DNA of 64,000 nucleotides from positions 3,002,001 to 3,066,000 of the forward strand of contig CP085710.1 in assembly GCA_023823795.1 (NCBI GenBank), given 5' to 3'. Numbering within the stretch: position 1 is the stretch's first letter; each line of letters starts with the position of its first letter. The notes beneath the pieces were generated by a model. The model had not been told where the DNA came from. It saw only the letters and a list, made by a program, of their open reading frames with translations, and searched no databases. Both the position numbers and the translations under genes were made by a program. Below, piece after piece: positions 61,801 through 64,000 of the stretch. Origin of the DNA: Bacillus sp. F19. GTDB lineage: Bacteria > Bacillota > Bacilli > Bacillales > Bacillaceae.

Positions 61801-64000
61801 CAGTTGTCCATCGACAAAAGAAAATGATGTGCGCAAAGATTCATGACGATCAACGAGCTTCTGGAAAACGATCACCAACTTATCAGGATTAAGATTACCT
61901 TCTATAATTATTGAAGATGGCAAATTATAAGCCACTGAGTCTCGATTAAGCTGCCACATGATAAATAATCTTTTCTGCTGTGATGAGACGGGATAGTATT
62001 CTCTTTCTTTGACAGCTAAAACGGCTGAGCTCTTATGTTGTTTTAGCTTAGTAATTAGAGTAACAACTTCTTTTATGGTTGGTTGCTTAAACATTTCGCT
62101 TAATTGCAGATTTGTTTCAAATACTTGGTTTATCTTCAGTACAATTGAAGCAGCCTTTAACGAATGGCCGCCTAATTCAAAGAAGTTATCATAAACTCCT
62201 ATTCTTTCAATATTAAGAACTTCTTCCCAGATACCCGCGATAATTCTTTCCAGTTCACCTTCAGGTGCGACATAACTTGAGCTTGACGCATTATCCAAAT
62301 CAGGCACTGGCAGTGCTTTTCGATCAATTTTTCCATTTTGATTGAGAGGCATTTTATTCAGTTGAGTGAAATAAGCTGGTACCATGAAATCTGGCAACCT
62401 TTTAATTAGGTAATTTCTTAATTCCGAATTCGCTATTTCCCCATTGGCAACAAAATAAGCACTTAACTCTTTTGTACCAAGAGTATCTTCCATCGCAACA
62501 ACAACTGCTTCCTCCACATCTTGGTGTTTCAAAAGGCAATTCTCAATTTCCCCTACTTCTACCCGAAAGCCTCTTATCTTTGTAAGATTGTCTATTCTTC
62601 CAATAAATTCAATATTCCCGTCAGGCATCCACCTCGCCATATCCCCAGTTTTATAAACTTTTTTCCCGGGAATATGCGGAAACTCCACAAACTTTTCTTT
62701 AGTTAAAACTGGTGCATTGTAATAACCCTGTGACAATCCGACCCCAGCAATACATAATTCTCCTGTTATACCAATAGGCAAGAGGTCCATTTCTTGATTA
62801 ACAATGTATAGTTCCACATTATTGAGTGGCTTTCCGATAGGAATTGTTTTCTGTTGTTTTAATTCTTGATTGCTGATTCGGTAGAAGGAGGCAATATCCG
62901 TACACTCAGTAGGTCCATAAGTATTTACTATTTCACTTTTAAAGTTGGATGACTCCGCCAATGGTTTCAACTTTTTACAATTAATAGATTCACCGCCTAA
63001 GAAGACATGTTTCAGTGATGTTAACCTGCAGTAATCCGATTCTTCATTATAATCAACCAATGGATAAAAACCGCTTGGTGTACAATTTATTGTTGTAATT
63101 TTATGAAAATCAATATAGTCTGACATTTTATTATAATCGTACATACCTGGCTCAAAGAGGTGTAATCGTCCTCCTCTTATTAATGGAGCAAATAAATTCT
63201 TATGCGCCGTGTCGAAACTTATTGGGGCAATTAATAATAGATTGCTGGCTTCATTTATAGCAAATTCATGAGTATACCAGTAGAGCAGGTTTACAAATGA
63301 ATTTCTTTTTACCATAACCCCTTTAGGCTCACCAGTACTTCCCGAGGTGTAAAGAACATACATTAAACTTTCAGATGAGATTTCCAACTCTAGATTTTTT
63401 TCCATAGCTACTGGTGTACCCTTGCCCAACGTTGTATCGATATCAATAAATAGAGTATTCTGATTAATATACTCATGTTGATGATGACTGCATTTCAAAA
63501 TTATATCTACGTTGGAATTCCCTACAATCTTTTTTATACGTTCATTTGGATAGTTTGGATCAATGGGAAGATAAGCTGCTCCTGCCTTTAAAATTCCTAA
63601 TATACCGATTGGAAGCTCGAGCGATCTATCCACCATACTTCCTACTAAACAATTTTCTTTGATCCCTAGCTTAACCAATTCATTTGCTATATGGTTCGCT
63701 TTTTTATTTAATTCCTGATAAGTTAACTTTTGACCAAGATATACGACTGCTGTCTCGTGAGGAGTTTTTGACACTTGTAATTCAAACAAATCAACAACCG
63801 ACTTGTCTCTAGGAAAATCTGTAGTAGTTTTGTTAAACTCATAAAGAATTTGATTCCTATCTCTGGATAAAATATCGATTTCAAAAAGGCGAATATTAGG
63901 GTTGTCCACCACTGCTCTAAAGAAATGAGTCAGTTGATCTGTAATTTTTCCGATCATTTCTCCTACGGTTCCGTTACAAGTAATACAGCATTCAATAGTG
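58822..64000 (-). CDS. NRPS, (C)-A-T-C-A-T, 5' end outside window
   Basis: Open to the right edge. The ATG at 63957 is probably internal: the frame stays open to 64000 and the residues around it ('IECCITCNGTVGEMIGK', then 'HFFRAVVDNP') are the usual end of a C domain. From that ATG: A1 ~55-550 (YTSGSTG ~207), T1 GGHS ~596, C ~650-1085 (HHIVFDG ~781), A2 ~1100-1590 (YTSGTTG ~1247), T2 GGNS ~1631, then a basic tail ('NRLKNRRLRKRDWNES') that may dock to the PKS. Codes read by eye: A1 DTKNFGTDI, A2 DVQGFALIF; neither matches a residue I can name. No TE or R domain. Confidence 0.92.
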   Translation of the reverse strand, partial: TIECCITCNGTVGEMIGKITDQLTHFFRAVVDNPNIRLFEIDILSRDRNQILYEFNKTTTDFPRDKSVVDLFELQVSKTPHETAVVYLGQKLTYQELNKKANHIANELVKLGIKENCLVGSMVDRSLELPIGILGILKAGAAYLPIDPNYPNERIKKIVGNSNVDIILKCSHHQHEYINQNTLFIDIDTTLGKGTPVAMEKNLELEISSESLMYVLYTSGSTGEPKGVMVKRNSFVNLLYWYTHEFAINEASNLLLIAPISFDTAHKNLFAPLIRGGRLHLFEPGMYDYNKMSDYIDFHKITTINCTPSGFYPLVDYNEESDYCRLTSLKHVFLGGESINCKKLKPLAESSNFKSEIVNTYGPTECTDIASFYRISNQELKQQKTIPIGKPLNNVELYIVNQEMDLLPIGITGELCIAGVGLSQGYYNAPVLTKEKFVEFPHIPGKKVYKTGDMARWMPDGNIEFIGRIDNLTKIRGFRVEVGEIENCLLKHQDVEEAVVVAMEDTLGTKELSAYFVANGEIANSELRNYLIKRLPDFMVPAYFTQLNKMPLNQNGKIDRKALPVPDLDNASSSSYVAPEGELERIIAGIWEEVLNIERIGVYDNFFELGGHSLKAASIVLKINQVFETNLQLSEMFKQPTIKEVVTLITKLKQHKSSAVLAVKEREYYPVSSQQKRLFIMWQLNRDSVAYNLPSSIIIEGNLNPDKLVIVFQKLVDRHESLRTSFSFVDGQLVQSVHPRLDVIVDFVEAPKDRLMEFVKSLVKPFNLERPPLFRVTVIKIGENKHLLLTDAHHIVFDGISMDIIMEEFSDSYLDKNLPQAKIQYRDYAVWQEEFFQTDDFKRKEEYWLDLFKEGIPILELNTDYPRRPLQNYEGDHVLVTASHDLTSRLRRVAAENGTTLYMVLLSALNVLFFKYTGQEDITVGSPTACRSRPGLEGVIGMFVNTVVMRNFPCREKTFRKFLNEVKNTTLKALDHEEYPFEVLIDQLGVHRNLGRNPMFDIMFSLDSNENFFKDTGELSFRKFPVDSNMTQFDMFIHAMETNNSIDLKFKFRTNVFMKETVQRMADHFMRLLDEITQSVNMLLQDIQIMSELEKQTILSGFNNTDAEFSYQMTVQEIFENQVKETKSETAVVCKEITLSYSELDSKANQLARILRTKGVQRNNIVGIIAEPSLEMVIGVLGVLKAGGAFLPIDPGFPISRIEYLLKDSNCQLILTQHHLKGKFTFEQEVVGLDDETICKEDDSTLENINQTDDLAYVIYTSGTTGNPKGVMIEHRNLANQLVGLIENMQFDQEFHHLLLAKVSFDVSVQQIFLPILSGGKLYIPEEELVAEPRKLWSFIEQNKINMLGAVPAHLKVLINSTSTNQRLRYVFVAGEVFTKNLYDELRSAVNADQIINLYGPTETTIFSTLYICNEKEEGSSLPIGKPLNNYRAYILDQDHRPVPLGATGELCIAGAGVGRGYINKPDLTNERFVSDPFVPGKRMYKTGDLARWLPNGNIEYIGRIDHQVKIKGVRVEPDEIKEHILNHSSVKDAVVIAKQNQSDESYLCAYLITNQDVKTAELREFLKNKLPDYMIPSHFVKLESMPLTNSDKIDVRALQKRKDEDYMLSGTSYKAPGTHIEITIADIWKQVLGVNKVGIHDHFFELGGNSLNIVQVNERLKEELNIDLPVVALFRHTTIYSLAQQLKLINEAPEKTNLNRVQVMEESKNRLKNRRLRKRDWNES

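Larger units (their letters stand above)
34616..64000 (-). other. Hybrid NRPS/PKS prodrug biosynthetic operon (right end missing)
   Basis: Five genes read leftward with overlaps of 11, 4 and 17 bp and one 4-bp gap, so they form a single transcript that starts beyond the window. Content: two A-T modules with a C domain; PKS KS-AT-ACP-R; starter C-A(Asn)-T-E; S12-type peptidase fused to a PvdE/SyrD-type exporter; C-A-T-E-C-A-T-C-A(Asp)-T-C. The Asn-E starter module and membrane peptidase indicate an N-acyl-D-Asn prodrug route. No thioesterase, phosphopantetheinyl transferase or regulator is present in the visible part. Confidence 0.9.

Noticed and set aside
63955..63957. ATG as true start of the rightmost NRPS gene
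   Set aside because: The frame is open upstream to the window edge and the preceding residues fit the end of a condensation domain.

Overview
The window looks like chromosomal DNA from a low-GC, Gram-positive, spore-former-type bacterium (Bacillaceae or a close relative; genus not assigned). The reasons are strong AAGGAGG-type ribosome binding sites, several genes whose best-placed start is TTG, hairpin-plus-T-run terminators, and Bacillus-type families (DUF2690/YjfA-like secreted proteins, yknWX-like pair, NERD protein, kdg sugar-acid operon, PEP carboxylase). No rRNA, tRNA, CRISPR array or insertion sequence was seen.

Layout. 1-9.97 kb holds housekeeping and accessory genes: two DinB-fold proteins; an ABC exporter preceded by an 18-codon leader peptide and alternative RNA hairpins (a likely antibiotic-responsive attenuator); a DUF402 protein; a small secreted protein; a SWIM/SNF2 helicase; and a SAM methyltransferase. 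10-18.2 kb has two tandem DUF2690 secreted proteins, an amino acid permease, an independent 18-residue cationic micro-ORF with its own terminator, GlpQ, an orphan yknXW-like pair without the yknYZ transporter, and a NUDIX hydrolase. 18.4-25.4 kb has ppc, a SET-domain protein, and two long non-coding tandem arrays of 52-bp units (about 22 and 18 copies) flanking a NERD nuclease-like gene. 25.5-31.6 kb is a sugar-acid operon read leftward: TIM-barrel isomerase, kdgK, MFS transporter, kdgA, kdgR, hxlA, hxlB. It has a sigma-A promoter with a cre-like site in its spacer, tandem LacI-type operators at the start site, and a further operator just before hxlA. 31.6-34.5 kb has an ABM monooxygenase, a nitroreductase interrupted by an amber codon, a MarR regulator with its operator, and a peptidoglycan-binding protein.

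34.7 kb to the right edge is one tightly coupled leftward operon for a hybrid NRPS/PKS natural product; its first gene runs off the window. In transcription order: NRPS (C-end)-A-T-C-A-T; PKS KS-AT-ACP-reductase; NRPS C(starter)-A(Asn)-T-E; a serine peptidase fused to a PvdE/SyrD-type ABC exporter; NRPS C-A-T-E-C-A-T-C-A(Asp)-T-C. The starter-C/Asn/E module plus a ClbP/XcnG/ZmaM-like membrane peptidase is the signature of prodrug biosynthesis: an N-acyl-D-Asn cap is built onto the peptide inside the cell and cut off as the compound is exported. The fusion of peptidase and exporter, the terminal C domain without thioesterase, and the mid-operon reductive-release PKS make this the most interesting system in the window.
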